Source: Suillus spraguei
Lineage: Eukaryota > Basidiomycota > Agaricomycetes > Boletales > Suillaceae
Assembly: GCA_016800925.1 (NCBI GenBank)
Contig: JABCPU010000161.1
Coordinates: forward strand, 1-64,000
Direction of reading: 5' to 3'
Length of the DNA stretch: 64,000 nucleotides
Part shown: positions 1 to 11,900 of the stretch, in pieces
Layout of the letters: every line of letters starts with the position of its first letter
How positions within the stretch are numbered: the first letter of the stretch is position 1
Position numbers and translations under genes: made by a program
Notes under the pieces: model-generated
Told to the model about the DNA's origin: nothing
Seen by the model: only the letters and a program-made list of their open reading frames with translations
Database searches by the model: none

Positions 1-161
1 GCTCTCTCATACCAATGTCAACTTTCTAATGGACTAATCTGATACTATTACTTCACCCCCACTGGACTGTCTGCAAGATGATGACAGGATGCAGGATGAC
101 AGAGAGGTCCTCAACAGCCCTCTGAAAGTAGTGGGGAAAAGACAACAAATGTTTGCGTTGC
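1..161. other. Unassigned left edge
   Basis: No coding region or repeat family seen elsewhere in the window is recognisable here. It ends exactly where the LTR-B sequence begins, so it is the left flank of that repeat. Confidence 0.4.
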
Positions 162-564
162 TGTAAAGATACAATCTAGCCTGGGCTGTAGATAAACCAC
201 GGCCTAAACTAGTTGCGAGTCTTGCGCTCTACCTAGTCTGCTTCACTTGCGAAGGCAAGAACGTTCGACTCTAAAGGGAATGCTAAGTTAGTATAGTCTA
301 TATATGCCCAACCTGTGGTGCAAGACTGCCGTCGGAGGTAGTAAGAGTGCTAGTAGTGACCTCCGAGTCCTGGGAAACTAGCGGTAATACTAGCGGTAAG
401 CGCGGAAGCGGTAGACAAGTGGTAGTGAAAGTGGTAAAACTGCGGTAGTGCGTGCGGTAAACGTGGTAGTGCATGCAGTAAAACTGCGGTAAGGCGTGGG
501 AAACTGGCGGTAAAAACAAGCGTGTGAAGCTAGCGATGAAGCGCGGGAAAGCATAGTGGCAAGC
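162..564 (+). mobile_element. LTR-B, 5' part (truncated)
   Basis: The sequence starts with TGTAAAGATAC and matches, in inverse orientation, the complete LTR-B copy at 18427-19344. After about 130 conserved bases it turns into a run of variations on GCGGTAA/GTGGTAA. It is cut at 564 by the end of the Gypsy-1 LTR. A matching 3' piece of LTR-B in the same orientation lies at 8691-8948, so the two were probably one LTR. About 260 bases of its middle are missing. No internal protein-coding region of the parent element is visible. Confidence 0.65.
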
Positions 565-1034
565 TGTTACAAACTGGGGTGGCGTCACCAGCGACAGTGA
601 AAGACACAGTCGGTCTGCTGGGAAGTTCTACAATGTCCAAAGAGGACAAGGTGAAAGTACAAGGAACGCATTCCGAGTACGATCAAGGGTTCGCCTCAAA
701 GACAAGTCTAAGAGGTTCTACAAGAATAGAGACTAAGGCTAAGGAGTGCTTAGACTTAGAGACGATTCAAGACGACTTAGGTTGGAGACCTAAGCGAAGG
801 ATGTTCCAGGTAAAACCCAGTAAGATTAAAGTAAAGAATCTACTACAAGTACAATGTGCTTAAATAAGTCAATATATGCGCACGGACCAAGAGAGATGTG
901 AGAATGTAAGTGCATATCCAAAGAAGGAAGGTGACTGTAGTACAGATGTGTTGAGCATATGAGTCAGAGTCTCGTTACGTAATATACAAGGTAAAGGAAG
1001 CAGAAAATGAATAGGGGCACATACGACTGTAACA
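565..1034 (-). repeat. Gypsy-1 3' LTR
   Basis: The 470-bp sequence is bounded by TGTTAC and GTAACA. On the minus strand it directly follows a polypurine tract, which marks it as the 3' LTR. It matches the solo LTRs at 5004-5480 and 9848-10321, the fragment at 8387-8690 and the LTR at 14439-14820. Its outer flank, CAAGC, has no matching duplication because the other end of the element is lost. Confidence 0.9.
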
Positions 1035-1047
1035 TTACCCCCGTTTT
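1035..1047 (-). promoter_or_regulatory. Polypurine tract of Gypsy-1
   Basis: The minus strand reads AAAACGGGGGTAA immediately before the LTR. This is the expected position of the plus-strand DNA primer. The same tract precedes the Gypsy-2 LTR at 14426-14438. Confidence 0.75.
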
Positions 1048-2528
1048 ACATGTAAAGTCACCGACTTTACTGTCCTGGTTTTCATAGTAAACGGATCATC
1101 ACTAAATTCGTAATCCTCATCAGCAAAGGATCCACTCCTCATATACGCGGCTTCTTCAGCACCGGCGCATCGTTTAGAGTCCCTCCTTTTCTCTGCTTGA
1201 ATTCGTTCATCATCAAGCTGTTGTTCCCAGGAACGAAGTGCATCGTAGAATCCATCATCTTTCCAAGTTAACGTAAAGGGGGAGTCCCGACTTGTCGAGG
1301 ACAAAAATGGATAGATGAGTAGGCAACCAGTATCTGCAAACCTTGCACTGGTATTCCGCACAGTTCTTTGACGATGCCCGAGTAGTCCACAGACACGACA
1401 TTTCATGTTTTCATCGGGATTAGAAATGGACTGTGTAATGGTGATGGTGAAATGATAGGTTTGGGACTAGTGGATCTGGCGTGCTTCTTCCCCTTGTTTC
1501 ATTTCATACGTTTCAAGGCAAGGGTGTTGTTGCGCCTGAGCTGCGCCTGCTGGGCAGAGGAGAGTGTGTATGCTGATGTTGGGAGATCAGGGGTTGTTCC
1601 TCGTTCAGCAACCACAAGAAGTTCGTCAGAAGAGGAGGGGAGGTTATGCCAAAGTCTTTTACTAAGATTGGCGAGACAGGATCCATTGGTCCAAGTGATG
1701 ATGGAATGGACATGGGAGGGTGAATATGAAGGTCGCAAAGTCGAGGGCCGAGTGCTATTAATTCAGCAACAGGAATTCCTAGTCTTTTTGCAGCTGCACA
1801 CTGCTCTTCTGTGCAGGGCTCATATAGCCACGCGGGATGATCATGGGAGATTATGACAGGGGGCGGTGAATTCGGTTGTTCGATAGGAGATGGGGTTCGC
1901 GGGGAGGCAAGGTCGGCTTGCGTTTGTTGCAGATCAGTGATGACTTCTTCAACTAGGTTTCTGGCTGCTCTAGTTTCAGGACTGATTGCTGGATTGTTTC
2001 GACAACCGTGTTAGTGAGTTGTCCAATCTCTTGGACAGCAGTACATAAGCCAGCAAGGGCGTCAAGACTAGAATACATGCGCGAAGAAGAGGGTGCTGGA
2101 ATAGGAAGTGGCGTATCTTCCTGCGGAGAGGGAGGTCGAGCAACACCTGCTCGACATTCGGCCACAATGTGAATAGCTTCTTCAACATCGCTCTTAAAAG
2201 AATTGGGAAGCAACAACATAGCATAAGAACAAATACATTTTTGAAGATGAAGGAGACGATGGCGGTATGTGATTTCCGTGGTTTCATTGGCAGTGGTTTC
2301 GATGAGAGCAGCAGTGTGGATAATGTTGACGAGGAGTAGAGTGGGGAAGGTGCCTCTTTCAGTGAGGATTCTTTCAATTTCGAGGGTGTGTCCTTTGCAT
2401 AGAAGGGCAGCTTCAATGTAGGAAGTGTTGTCGATCTCAGTGGTGAGAGTTCTGTAGTTTTCTGCGTCGGAGTCAGAGTCATTGTTGGCAACAGTGATGG
2501 GGGTGATGTATGCAGTGGGGAAAGACAT
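1035..2528 (-). pseudogene. Extra 3' ORF of Gypsy-1, zinc-knuckle protein remnant
   Basis: This reading frame follows pol and precedes the LTR, where most Ty3/Gypsy elements carry nothing. The first segment (2528-1953, starting MSFPTAY) has an acidic start (NDSDSDAEN), an aliphatic helical region around ALLCKGHTLEIERIL and a proline-rich tail. Later segments shift frame. A terminal segment (about 1406-1035) begins MKCRVCGLLGHRQR, a CCHC-type knuckle whose last Cys is lost by frameshift, and ends in an acidic tail. The same order is kept in Gypsy-2, so the ORF belongs to the family. Gag-like nucleic-acid binding is inferred from the knuckle only. Confidence 0.65.
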
Positions 2529-2583
2529 TTGGAGCAGTACTAGTTGATCAAGTGCTAGTGCAGTTTGATTGACTGAAGAATAA

Positions 2584-5500
2584 TCAGAGAGAGTGTTGCT
2601 TTTTATAAGCATTCAGGATTCGAGCGGAGTTCTTCAAGTTCTTTTCTGGGAGCCATTCGTTATCTCCCAATGAGTATCCTTTCCAAGAAACAAGATAGCG
2701 TTGGCGAATGCCGGTTCCTTTGTGGGAAAGAATTGCTTCTACTTCGTATTCTTCTTCTTCTTCGATGATATCAGGTGGTGGTTCAGGGAAGTTCGGGCCG
2801 TGTACGTCCATTTCGCTATAGGACGATAAGACGGAAGCGTGGAATGTAGGATGAATTTTCCACTGTGGAGGGAGTTTGAGTGTAAACGTGATGGGCGACA
2901 AGACATCGATGATTGGGAAAGGTCCGTATCACTTTGGCGCAAGTTTCCTCGATGGGAGTTTGAGTCTAAGATTAGCAGCAGATAGCCAAACCTTATCTCC
3001 GATCTTCCATGGAATGTACTTCTCTCCTCGGGATCATTCGGCCATTGTTTGCATTGCAATGTTATGGCAGGCGATTGCTTCTTCTCTTATCTTCTGCAGG
3101 GATTGTACTCGATCTTCTGCTGCGGGGATGGATGAATCAGGGATAAGGTGAGGGATAGCGCATGGTTCATATCCCATTATCAAATAGAAGGGTGATGCAT
3201 TCCTTGCATCATGTTTTCGGTGGTTGTGGACAAATTTGGCGATTGGTAGATGTTCTACCCAATCTTCAGGGTTGTTGCAGCAATAGATACGTAGATATGT
3301 TTCAAGTTCTTGATTTAGCCTTTCAGTTTGACCATCAGTCTGCGGGTGATAAGCCGTAGATGGAGCGATGACATAGTCGAGAAGTCGGGCAAGCTCCTTA
3401 GAGAAGCGAGATAGGAATTGCGGGCCTCGATCCGAGATGACTTTGTCATGGAGTCCAAATCGTCGGTAGACGTGTTTCAAGAATAGTTTAGCAATGCCTT
3501 CGGAAGTGATGGTTTTCAAACAAGGGATAATAATTACCCCCTTCATAAGGCCATGGTCTACCACGACCATGATACTGTCAAAGCCCCCAGAGACAGGGAG
3601 GTCAGTGATAAGATCGACAGAGACCTGGGAAAAGGGTCGAGTCGCAGAGGAGGGGATCAGGGCAAGTGGAGGTCGAACAGGGTGTGTGTCGGCTTTCATT
3701 TGCTGACAAAGGGCGCAACCCTCGACGTATCTCCAAATATAAGAGCCCATAGCGGGCCACCAAGCTTCTCGTTTGACGAGTTCTTCAGTTTTGAATCTAC
3801 CAGGATGTCCCACGGTAGGATGATCATGATACCTGTTCAGGATATCGGAACAATGTGCCGGTGGAATATAGGCATGGTTCTTAAAATAGAGGATGTTCTC
3901 CTCAATCTTCCAGTCAGAGAGTGCCGACTTCATAGGGGGAAGACACACGCCATCAAGGGCATCGGACGCTGTTTTGAAGACAGGGTCATCAAGGGGGTCG
4001 GAGGATGACAAAATGTCCTTTAGGTCAGTGTCAATAAGGCGAACGAATAGAGCATCAGGGAGGAGAGTCTGGTCCTCGTTATCGTCTTTACCAGGGTCGT
4101 ATTCGGGCCAGCAGGATAGTGCATCAGGTACTGCCAATTTGGTACCTGCAACGTGATGCAGTTCAATGTCGTAAATAGACAGGATTAATTGCCAACGTGC
4201 TTGATGGCGTGTAAGCTTCTGTGCACTTCTAAAGTACAGAAGATTCTTGTGGTCAGTGAATACCAGAATGGGGTGTGGGTTTCCTTCGAGATAGTGACAC
4301 CATTCATTCAATGCTCGGATCACGGCAAGGAGTTCTCGATCAAAGATCTGGTAATTGCGTTCTGCAGGGTTCAAAGACTGTGAGAGGTATGCACATGGGT
4401 GATAAACACCATTCTCATCGGTCTGCAAGAGAACTCCACCAGTTGCTACGAGCGAAGCATTGGTAGCAATAGCAAATTGTCGGGAGGGATCAGGGTTACG
4501 GAGTACCGGTTGGGATGTGAAGTGTCATTTTAATTCTTCGAAGGTGTCCATACATTTGGTTGACCAATCAAAGGCCTTATCTTTCTTTGTCAAATCAATA
4601 AGGGGTCGGGCGATGTCAGAATAATGGGAAATGAACGTGCAATAGAAGTTGCAAAAGCGAGGAATGATCGGACGTCTTTTACAGATTTCAGAATCGGCCA
4701 TTCGGCGATTCCCTTGGTCTTGGCGGTATCCATAGCAACTTGTCCAGGCCGAATTATCATTCCGAGGTATTCCACTTCTTCTGCATCAAAGGTGCATTTC
4801 TCTGGTTTCAAGAACAGATGTTCCTTTCATATCTTCATCAAAACCCGTCTTGTCTGTTTGCGATGTTCTGTCATAGTTGTAGAGAAAATCAAGATATCGT
4901 CCATGTAGATAACCATCCATCCTTCATTAATTTCTTGCTGGAAGGTGCGATTAATGTATGCTTGGAAAGTTGCTGGGGAATTGCAGAGACCAAAGAACAT
5001 GACTGTTACAATTGTACGTGCCCCAAATCATTCTCTCTTTGTTTCCTTACTTGTATATCATGTCACATGACTCTGACTCATATGCTCAACGCATCTGTAC
5101 TATAGTTGCCTTCCTTATTAGGATACGCACTTACTTTCCCACGCCTCTCTTGGTCCGTGCGCACATATTGGTCTATTTAAGCACGTTGTACTTGTAGTAG
5201 ATTCTTTACTTTAATCTTACTGGGTTTTACCTGGAACATCCTTCGCTTAGGTCTCCAACCTAAGTCGTCCTTGAATCGTCTCTAAGTCTAAGCACTCCTT
5301 AGCCTTAGTCTCTATTCTTGTAGAACCTCTCAGACTTGTCTTTGAGGCCGAACCCTTGATCGTACTCAGAATGCGTTCCTTGTACTTTCACCTTGTCCTC
5401 CTTTGGACATCGTAAGAACTTCCCAGCAGACCGCCTGTGTCTTTTCACTGTCGCTGGTGATGCCACCCCAGTTCGTAACAATGACATTCGGTTCAAAGAG

Positions 5501-6769
5501 GCCAAATTCTGTTGTAAAAGCAGCTTTCCAACGATCATCGGGATGGATGCAAATATTGTTATAGCCGGACCGGATATCCATTATCATAAAGAACTGTGCA
5601 TTGTGAAGACGTGCGACAAGGGAGATAGGGAGTGGGAGCAGATAAGCGTTCTTGACTGTCCAATCATTGATGTAGCGATAATCTTGACAGGGACGCAATT
5701 CTCCACTCTTCTTTCTCACAAAGAAGAAGCCACTGGCTTGGGGTGATTTTGATTCTGAGATGAAACCTTTCGCAACATTTTCATCAATAAATGTTTTGAT
5801 GGCAGCGCGTTCTTTTCCGATAGCGGGCAAACCTTAGACATGCAGGGGATAAAACCGGGTTTAGTATCAATCCGATGATCAATACCAGGGCGTTCAGGGG
5901 GTAGTTTGTTCAGTCCATCTTTAGCGAAGACGTCTGCAAAGTCGTGCAGGTATTCCGGAATCAATTCTTCAAAGGATTTCTTTTTTTTTTCCTTCTGTCC
6001 ATAGCGAATTCCTGAGCTTTATTGCTGTATTTTGGAGGAGGAAGAGAGATTGTGGAGTGGTTGGGGAATTGTTCGAGCCGCAAGGTTCCATCACATGTAA
6101 GGGGTGTATCCATGGATACTTCTTCAATGATTCTCATGCTAACTCCATCAGTATCGTATTCCACAAGGAATTCTCCATCTTCAAGCTCGTAAGAGGAAAT
6201 CTCTCGGACTTCTGGTGCATGCCAGACATCTTGCATAGTGTTGAATTGATCATCATCCTCTGTCGGAATCAACGAGGGCACGGGTTCTTCTTCATCAGGG
6301 ATTTCTTTCCAATTGAAGTTGAAGGAGTGTTTTGAAGAGTTTTTGGAGGGACATAGAACTTAGATAATTTCGGTACATTTGTATCTCGTCCAGGGATTTC
6401 TTCTTCCGCTTTTCTTTTTCCATACTTCTGTTCTTCTATTGGCCGTTGCTCAATAGGCTCTGATCTGGTCCAATATTCGGGCTCGGATTCATTCTTGCAC
6501 TTTTCTGTGCGAGGAATCGTGATACTGCTCGCGGCAGTTGTACACGGGGAGCAGGGTCTGTAGTACACGGTGTTTGTACTTCTGGTTCGGGATCTTTAGG
6601 AATAGAAGGGATGATGAGGGATCTTGGAAGTCGGGAATGTTGCCATTTCTTAGAATGACAATTGAAGGCCGGGGGCAGTCCATTCTTCTTTCGATCCGTA
6701 TCCTATCAATTTTGATTTCATCTGATTTCGTCATTCGAGGAAGGGTGAGTGTTTCAGCAGCCCAATCTA
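2584..6769 (-). pseudogene. Gypsy-1 pol (protease end, RT, RNase H, integrase, chromodomain)
   Basis: In order on the minus strand: DWAAETLTLPR (about 6740) resembles the end of the protease. A linker follows, then RT with [28 protein letters not shown] and, past a solo LTR, the YMDD catalytic box near 4905. RNase H (LNPAERNYQIFDREL) and integrase lie in one long open stretch, 4428-3034. Integrase shows an HHCC finger (HDHPTVGHPG, then CALCQQM) and catalytic VDLITDLP, VISDRGPQF and DGQTERLNQE. A chromodomain (YLVSWKGY, NEWLPEKNL) ends at 2584. Breaks: solo LTR at 5004-5480, frameshifts near 5840, 4550 and 3050, and loss of the 5' end. Confidence 0.9.
5004..5480 (+). repeat. Solo LTR nested in Gypsy-1 RT
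   Basis: This 477-bp LTR of the Gypsy-1/2 family runs from TGTTACAATT to GTTCGTAACA. It is flanked on both sides by ATGAC (4999-5003 and 5481-5485), a perfect 5-bp target duplication. It splits the RT between the FGLFEPN stretch and the MFFGLCNSPATFQAY stretch. Its orientation is opposite to the host element. A full element must have inserted and then collapsed by LTR-LTR recombination. Confidence 0.95.
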
Positions 6770-8386
6770 CAGTGGCTCAAAAAACTGTCCGCATGTTTTG
6801 GCATTTTTCACTATCTATAATATTGTGTGAGAACAAACAAATGCCTCAAAAACATGCTTATACCACATTGTAGTATGGCTTCAGGGCTTTCATTTGAGCC
6901 CTACACCGTGGGAATCGGTGGAGATATGGTGGAGATACAAGGCTCACAAAATGGTGACTCATGCGGACAGTTTTTTGACTCAAGTATTTTACAGTAATAA
7001 CCAGGTATTCTAGTATTTTGTATGACCTCCCTTGGCTTTAATTGCTGCCTCTATCCTTCTAGGCATACTCTCAATTAATTTCTGGCAATCCTCAGCTGTG
7101 ATCTTCCCCCATTCCACTGCTACTCTCTCCCAAAGCTCCCATACTCCTTTAGGGGGGTTTTCATAGGCTTGAAGCTTTTTCTTGAGTGTTCCCCAGAGAT
7201 GTTCAATGACATTGACATCAGGAGACTGTGCTGGCCAGTCAAGAACATTGATGTTATGTTCTTCAAACCATTCCCTAGCTCTTCTGGATGTGTGCTTGGG
7301 ATCATTATCCTGTTGGAAAATGATATCTTCTTCATCAATCCCTGATTCTGCCAAGCTAGGCAGCAAGTGGTCATTTAAAATGTCCACATACTGCTCAGCA
7401 TTCATCTTCCCCTCAACCTCAGCAAGCATTCCCACACCATTCCATCCCATACAGCCCCATACCATTAAAGAACCTCCTCCAAACTTGACAGTCCCATTAA
7501 CCTCTCTGTCTGTTAGGCCATCTCCCTTCTTTTTCCATACATACACCTTCCCATCTGACCCAATCCTATTGATTTTGGTCTCATCTGACCATATAACACG
7601 CTTCCAGTCCTCTACAGTCCAGTGTTGATGAGCTAAGGCAAAGGCTAGTCTTCTCTGCCTATGTTTGATGGAGAGAAGAGGCTTTTTCTTCTTTGTTACT
7701 GCCTTGAGATGAGCTGCCTTGAGAACATTCCTCACAGTTTGTGAAGAGACAGGGGTAGTGATGGTGGAATTGATATAATGGGTGGCTTGGACAGCATTAT
7801 CAGCCTTTCCTGTAGTGATATGTTGGATAATAGCCCTTTTGTCAGTAGAGGTAAGCTTGGATGGACGTCCTCTACAAGAGTTTTCCTTGTCTGGGTGGCT
7901 TTCTTTGATGAACTTGGCCACAGTGGACTTGCATACTCCAGTTCTAGAGGAAATTGGGCGAGCAGAGAGGCCAGCATAAGACAGAGAGAGGATATTATCT
8001 CTTTGAGCAGAGGAGATGGCTTTCATGGTGATTATGACTATGATACATGAGATATTCTGGTTTATATAGTTAGATATAGTCATAAAATAACATAATGACA
8101 CCACTTTATAATTTATATAATAGTGGCATGATTTTTATGGTGTCATAAATAATGATTTATATAGTTTTAATATACACTCAAAAAACTGTCCACATGAGTC
8201 ATCATTTTATAAGCCTTATATCTCCACCATATCTCCGCCGATTCCCACGGTGTAGGGCTCAAATAAAAGCCCTGAAGCCATACTACAATGTGGTATAAGT
8301 ATGTCCTTGAGGAATTTGTTCATTCTCACACAATATCATAGATAGTGAAAAATGTCAAAACATGCGGACAGTTTTTTGAGCCACTG
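6770..8386 (-). mobile_element. Tc1/mariner element 1 (apparently intact)
   Basis: The 1617-bp element is bounded by TA dinucleotides (6768-6769 and 8387-8388) and begins and ends with CAGTGGCTCAAAAAACTGTC and its complement. Inverted repeats of about 215 bp (6770-6986 and about 8174-8386) each have the outer motif and, at the inner edge, an inverted copy of it (CATGCGGACAGTTTTTTGA). One transposase gene fills the interior. The left flank is Gypsy-1 protease/pol sequence but the right flank is an LTR sequence, so the two sides do not come from one target site. Confidence 0.95.
7010..8026 (-). CDS. Tc1/mariner DD34E transposase
   Basis: The 338-residue protein cuts and pastes the surrounding element. 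The N-terminal half has paired helix-turn-helix character (RDNILSLSYAGLSARPISS, then CRGRPSKLTSTDKRAII). The catalytic core shows VIWSDETKIN (first Asp), FQQDNDPKHTS (second Asp) and SPDVNVIEHLW (Glu), with 34 residues between the second Asp and Glu, the Tc1 spacing. The C-terminus, RRIEAAIKAKGGHTKY, is typical of the family. The Met at 8026 is chosen over an upstream in-frame Met (8104) because it gives the usual length and starts at the helix-turn-helix. There are no stops or frameshifts, so the protein may be active. Confidence 0.95.
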   Translation of the reverse strand: MKAISSAQRDNILSLSYAGLSARPISSRTGVCKSTVAKFIKESHPDKENSCRGRPSKLTSTDKRAIIQHITTGKADNAVQATHYINSTITTPVSSQTVRNVLKAAHLKAVTKKKKPLLSIKHRQRRLAFALAHQHWTVEDWKRVIWSDETKINRIGSDGKVYVWKKKGDGLTDREVNGTVKFGGGSLMVWGCMGWNGVGMLAEVEGKMNAEQYVDILNDHLLPSLAESGIDEEDIIFQQDNDPKHTSRRAREWFEEHNINVLDWPAQSPDVNVIEHLWGTLKKKLQAYENPPKGVWELWERVAVEWGKITAEDCQKLIESMPRRIEAAIKAKGGHTKY

Positions 8387-8690
8387 TATTTAAGCACGTT
8401 GTACTATGCTTGTATACTTTACTTTAATCTTACTGGGTTTTACCTGGAACATTCTTCACTTAGGTCTCCAACCTAAGTTGTCTTGAATCGTCTCTAAGTC
8501 TAAGCACTCCTTAGTCTTGGTCTCTATTCTTGTAGAACCTCTTAGACTTGTCTTTGAGACTGAACCCTTGATCATACTCGGAACGCGTTCCTTGTACTTT
8601 CACCTTGTCCTCTTCTGGACATTGTAGAACTTCCCAGCAGACCGTCAGTGTCTTTTCACTGTCGCTGGTGATGCCACCCCAGTTCATAAC
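8387..8690 (+). repeat. Truncated LTR of the Gypsy-1/2 family
   Basis: This matches the last about 300 bases of the 475-bp LTR, from TATTTAAGCACG to CAGTTCATAACA. Its 5' part is replaced by the Tc1 element, whose TA target coincides with the TA of the LTR's CTATTTAAGC. The missing LTR start is not found on the other side of Tc1. Confidence 0.85.
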
Positions 8691-8948
8691 AGACGGACGG
8701 TGAATCTTGCTTGTGGATGCCTAATGGGTTTGCGGAGATTGCCGAAGATCACCGCTTCGCGGGAAAGTTGCCGCAGTACAGCCGTTAAGCTGCAACGAGG
8801 CTTCCGGAGTGCGGAACGATACCATTAGATAGGGGTAAACACATGGTAAAGTAGGACGGTGAAGCCGAAGGGTAAGGATAATGATTGCCGTGTGACACCT
8901 ATATGAAAATGTGCCATTTCAAGCTCAGCGTGAGTTTGTTCGTCACAA
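8691..8948 (+). mobile_element. LTR-B, 3' part
   Basis: The sequence is the reverse complement of about 18427-18690 with scattered substitutions, and it ends with the LTR-B terminus GTCACA. It lies between the end of a Gypsy LTR and the truncated start of Gypsy-2. Its orientation matches the LTR-B 5' part at 162-564. Confidence 0.7.
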
Positions 8949-11900
8949 TGTACTACAAACTCCACTCCCTGTGTACAACTGCTGCGAGCAGTATCACCGA
9001 TTCCCTGCGCAGAAAAGCACAAGAATGAATCCGAGCCTGAGTATTGGACTGGACCAGAACCTATTGAGCAACGGCCAATAGAAGAACAGAAGTATGGGAA
9101 AAGAAAAGCAGAAGAAGAAATCCATGGACGAGATACAAATGTACCAAAACTATCCAAGTTCTATGTTCCTCTGAAAACTCTTCAACATACTCCTTCAGCT
9201 TCAATTGAAGAAATCCCGACAAAGAAGAACCTGTGCCCTCGTTGATCCCAACAGAGGATGATGATCAATTCAACACTATGCAAGATGTCTGCCACACGCC
9301 AGAAGTATGAGAAATTTCCTCTTATGAGCTTGGAGACGGAGAATTCCTTGTAGAATATGACATGGATGGAGTTAGTATGAGAATCATCGAAGAAGTATCC
9401 ATGGATACACCCCTCACATGTGATGGAACTTCCGACTCGAACAACTTCCCAACTACTCCAGAATCCCCTTTCTCCTCTGAAATACAGCAATAAAGCTCAG
9501 GAATTCGCTATGGATGAGAAGGAGAAGAAAAAGAAATCCTTTGAAGAATTGGTCCCAGAATACTTGCACGACTTTGTGGATATCTTTGCTAAAGCGGACT
9601 AAACAAACTACCCCCTGAACGCCCTGGTATTGATCATCGGATCGATACTAAACCTGGTTTTATTCCCCGCACATCTAAGGTTTACCCATTATCGGAAAAA
9701 GAATGCACTGCCGTCAAAATGTTTATCAATGAAAACGTTGCAAAAGGCTTCATCTCAGAATTTAAGTCACCCCAAGCTAGTGGCTTCTTCTTTGTGGGAA
9801 AGAAGAGTGGAGAATTGCGTCCCTGCCAAGATTATCGCTACATCAATTGTTACAATCATACATGCCCCTATTCATTTTCTGTCTACTTCACTTTGTATAT
9901 TACGTAACTAAACTCCGACTCATATGCTCAACGCATCTGTACTATAGTTGCCTTCCTTCTTTAGGATATGCATTTACACTTCTCACGTCTCTCTTGGTCC
10001 ATGCGCACATATTGGCCTATTTAAGCACGTTGTATTACACTTGTATACTTCACTTTAATCTTACTGGGTTTTACCTGGAACATCCTTCGCTTAGGCCTCC
10101 AACCTAAGTCATCTTGAATCATCTCTAAGTCTAAGCACTCCTTAGCCTTAGTCTCTATTCTTGCAGAGCCTCTTAGATCTATCTTTGAGGCTGAACCCTT
10201 GATTGTACTCAGAACACGTTCCTAGTACTTTCACCTTGTCCTCTTTTGGACATTGTAGAACTTCCCAGCAGACCCCTGTGTCTTTTCACTGTCGCTGGTG
10301 ATGCCACCCCAGTTCGTAACATCAATGATTGGACAGTCAAGAACGCTTATCCACTCCCACTCCCTATTTCCTTCATTGCATGCCTTCACAATGCACAGTT
10401 CTTTACAAAAATGGATATTTGGTCCAGTTATAATAACATTCGCATCCATCCCGACGATCGCTGGAAAGCAGCATTTACCACAGAATTTGGCCTCTTCGAA
10501 CCGAACATCATGTTCTTTGGCCTCTGTAATTCCCCAGCAACTTTCCAAGCGTACATGAATCATACCTTCCAACAGGAAATCAATGAAGGATGGATGATTA
10601 TCTACATGGACGATATCCTGATTTTCTCTACAACAATGGCAGAACACCGCGAATGAACCAGACAGGTTTTGATGAAAATATGAAAGGAACATTTGTTCCT
10701 GAAACTGGAGAAATGCACCATCGATGCAGAAGAAGTGGAATACCTTGGAATGATAATTTTCCCTGGACAAGTTGCTATGGATACTGCCAAGACCAAGGGA
10801 ATCGCTGAATGGCCAACACTGAAATCTGTAAAAGAAGTCTGTCATTCCTTGGTTTTTGCAACTTCTACGCACGTTCATTTCCCACTACTCTGACATCGCC
10901 TGACCCCTTATCGAATTAACAAAGAAAGATAAGGCCTTTGATCGGTCAATCAAATGTATGGACACCTTCGAAGAACTGAAATGATGTTTCACATCCCAAC
11001 CAGTACTCTGTAACCCTGATCCTTCCCAACAATTTGCTATTGCTACCGACGCTTCGCTTGTAGCAACTGGCGGAGTTCTCTTGCAGACCGATGAGAATGG
11101 TGTTTATCACCCATGCGCATATCTCTCACAGTCTTTGAACCCCGCAGAACGCAATTACCAGATCTTTGATCGGGAACTCCTTGCTGTAATCCGGGCATTG
11201 AATGAATGGTGTCATTATCTTGAAGGAAACCCACACCCCATCCTGGTATTCACCAACCACAAGAATCTTCTGTACTTTAGAAGTGCACAGAAGCTTACCC
11301 ATCGCCAAGCATGTTGGCAACTGATTTTGTCTATTTACAACATTGAACTACATCACATTGCAGGTACCAAATTGGCAGTACCTGATCACTATCTCGTCAG
11401 CCCGACTACGATCCTGGCAAAGACAATAATGAAGACCAGACTCTCCTCCCTGATGCTCTATTGTCCGTCTTATTGACACCCACCTAAAGGATGTCTTATC
11501 ATCATCTGACCCCCTCAACGACCCTGTCTTCAAAACAGCATCCGACACTCTAGATTGTGTGTGCCTTCCCCCTATGAAGTCGGCACTCTCCGACTGGAAG
11601 ATTGAGGAGAATGTCCTCTACTTTAAGAATCGCGCCTACATCCCTCCGGCACATCGTCCCAATCTCTTGAAACGATATCATGATCATCCTACTGCGGGAC
11701 ATCCCGGTAGAGTCAAAACTGAAGAACTTGTCAAACGAGAAGCCTGGTGGCCGCTATGGGCTCTTATATTCGGAAATACGTCGAGAGTTGCACCCTTTGT
11801 CAGCAAATGAAAGCGGATACCCATCCTGTTTGACCTCCGCTTACACCTATTCCCTCCTCTGCGACTCGACCTTTTTCCCAGGTCTCTGTCGACCTTATCA

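Larger units (their letters stand above)
565..6769 (-). mobile_element. Gypsy-1, 5'-truncated chromodomain Ty3/Gypsy element
   Basis: This minus-strand LTR retrotransposon reads, from high to low coordinate: end of protease, reverse transcriptase, RNase H, integrase, chromodomain, an extra 3' ORF, polypurine tract and 3' LTR. The gag/protease end and the 5' LTR are absent; homology stops at the TA target of the Tc1 element at 6768-6769. The RT is also split by a solo LTR of the same family (5004-5480). Stops and frameshifts make it non-autonomous. A close inverted relative, Gypsy-2, lies at 8949-14820. Confidence 0.9.
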
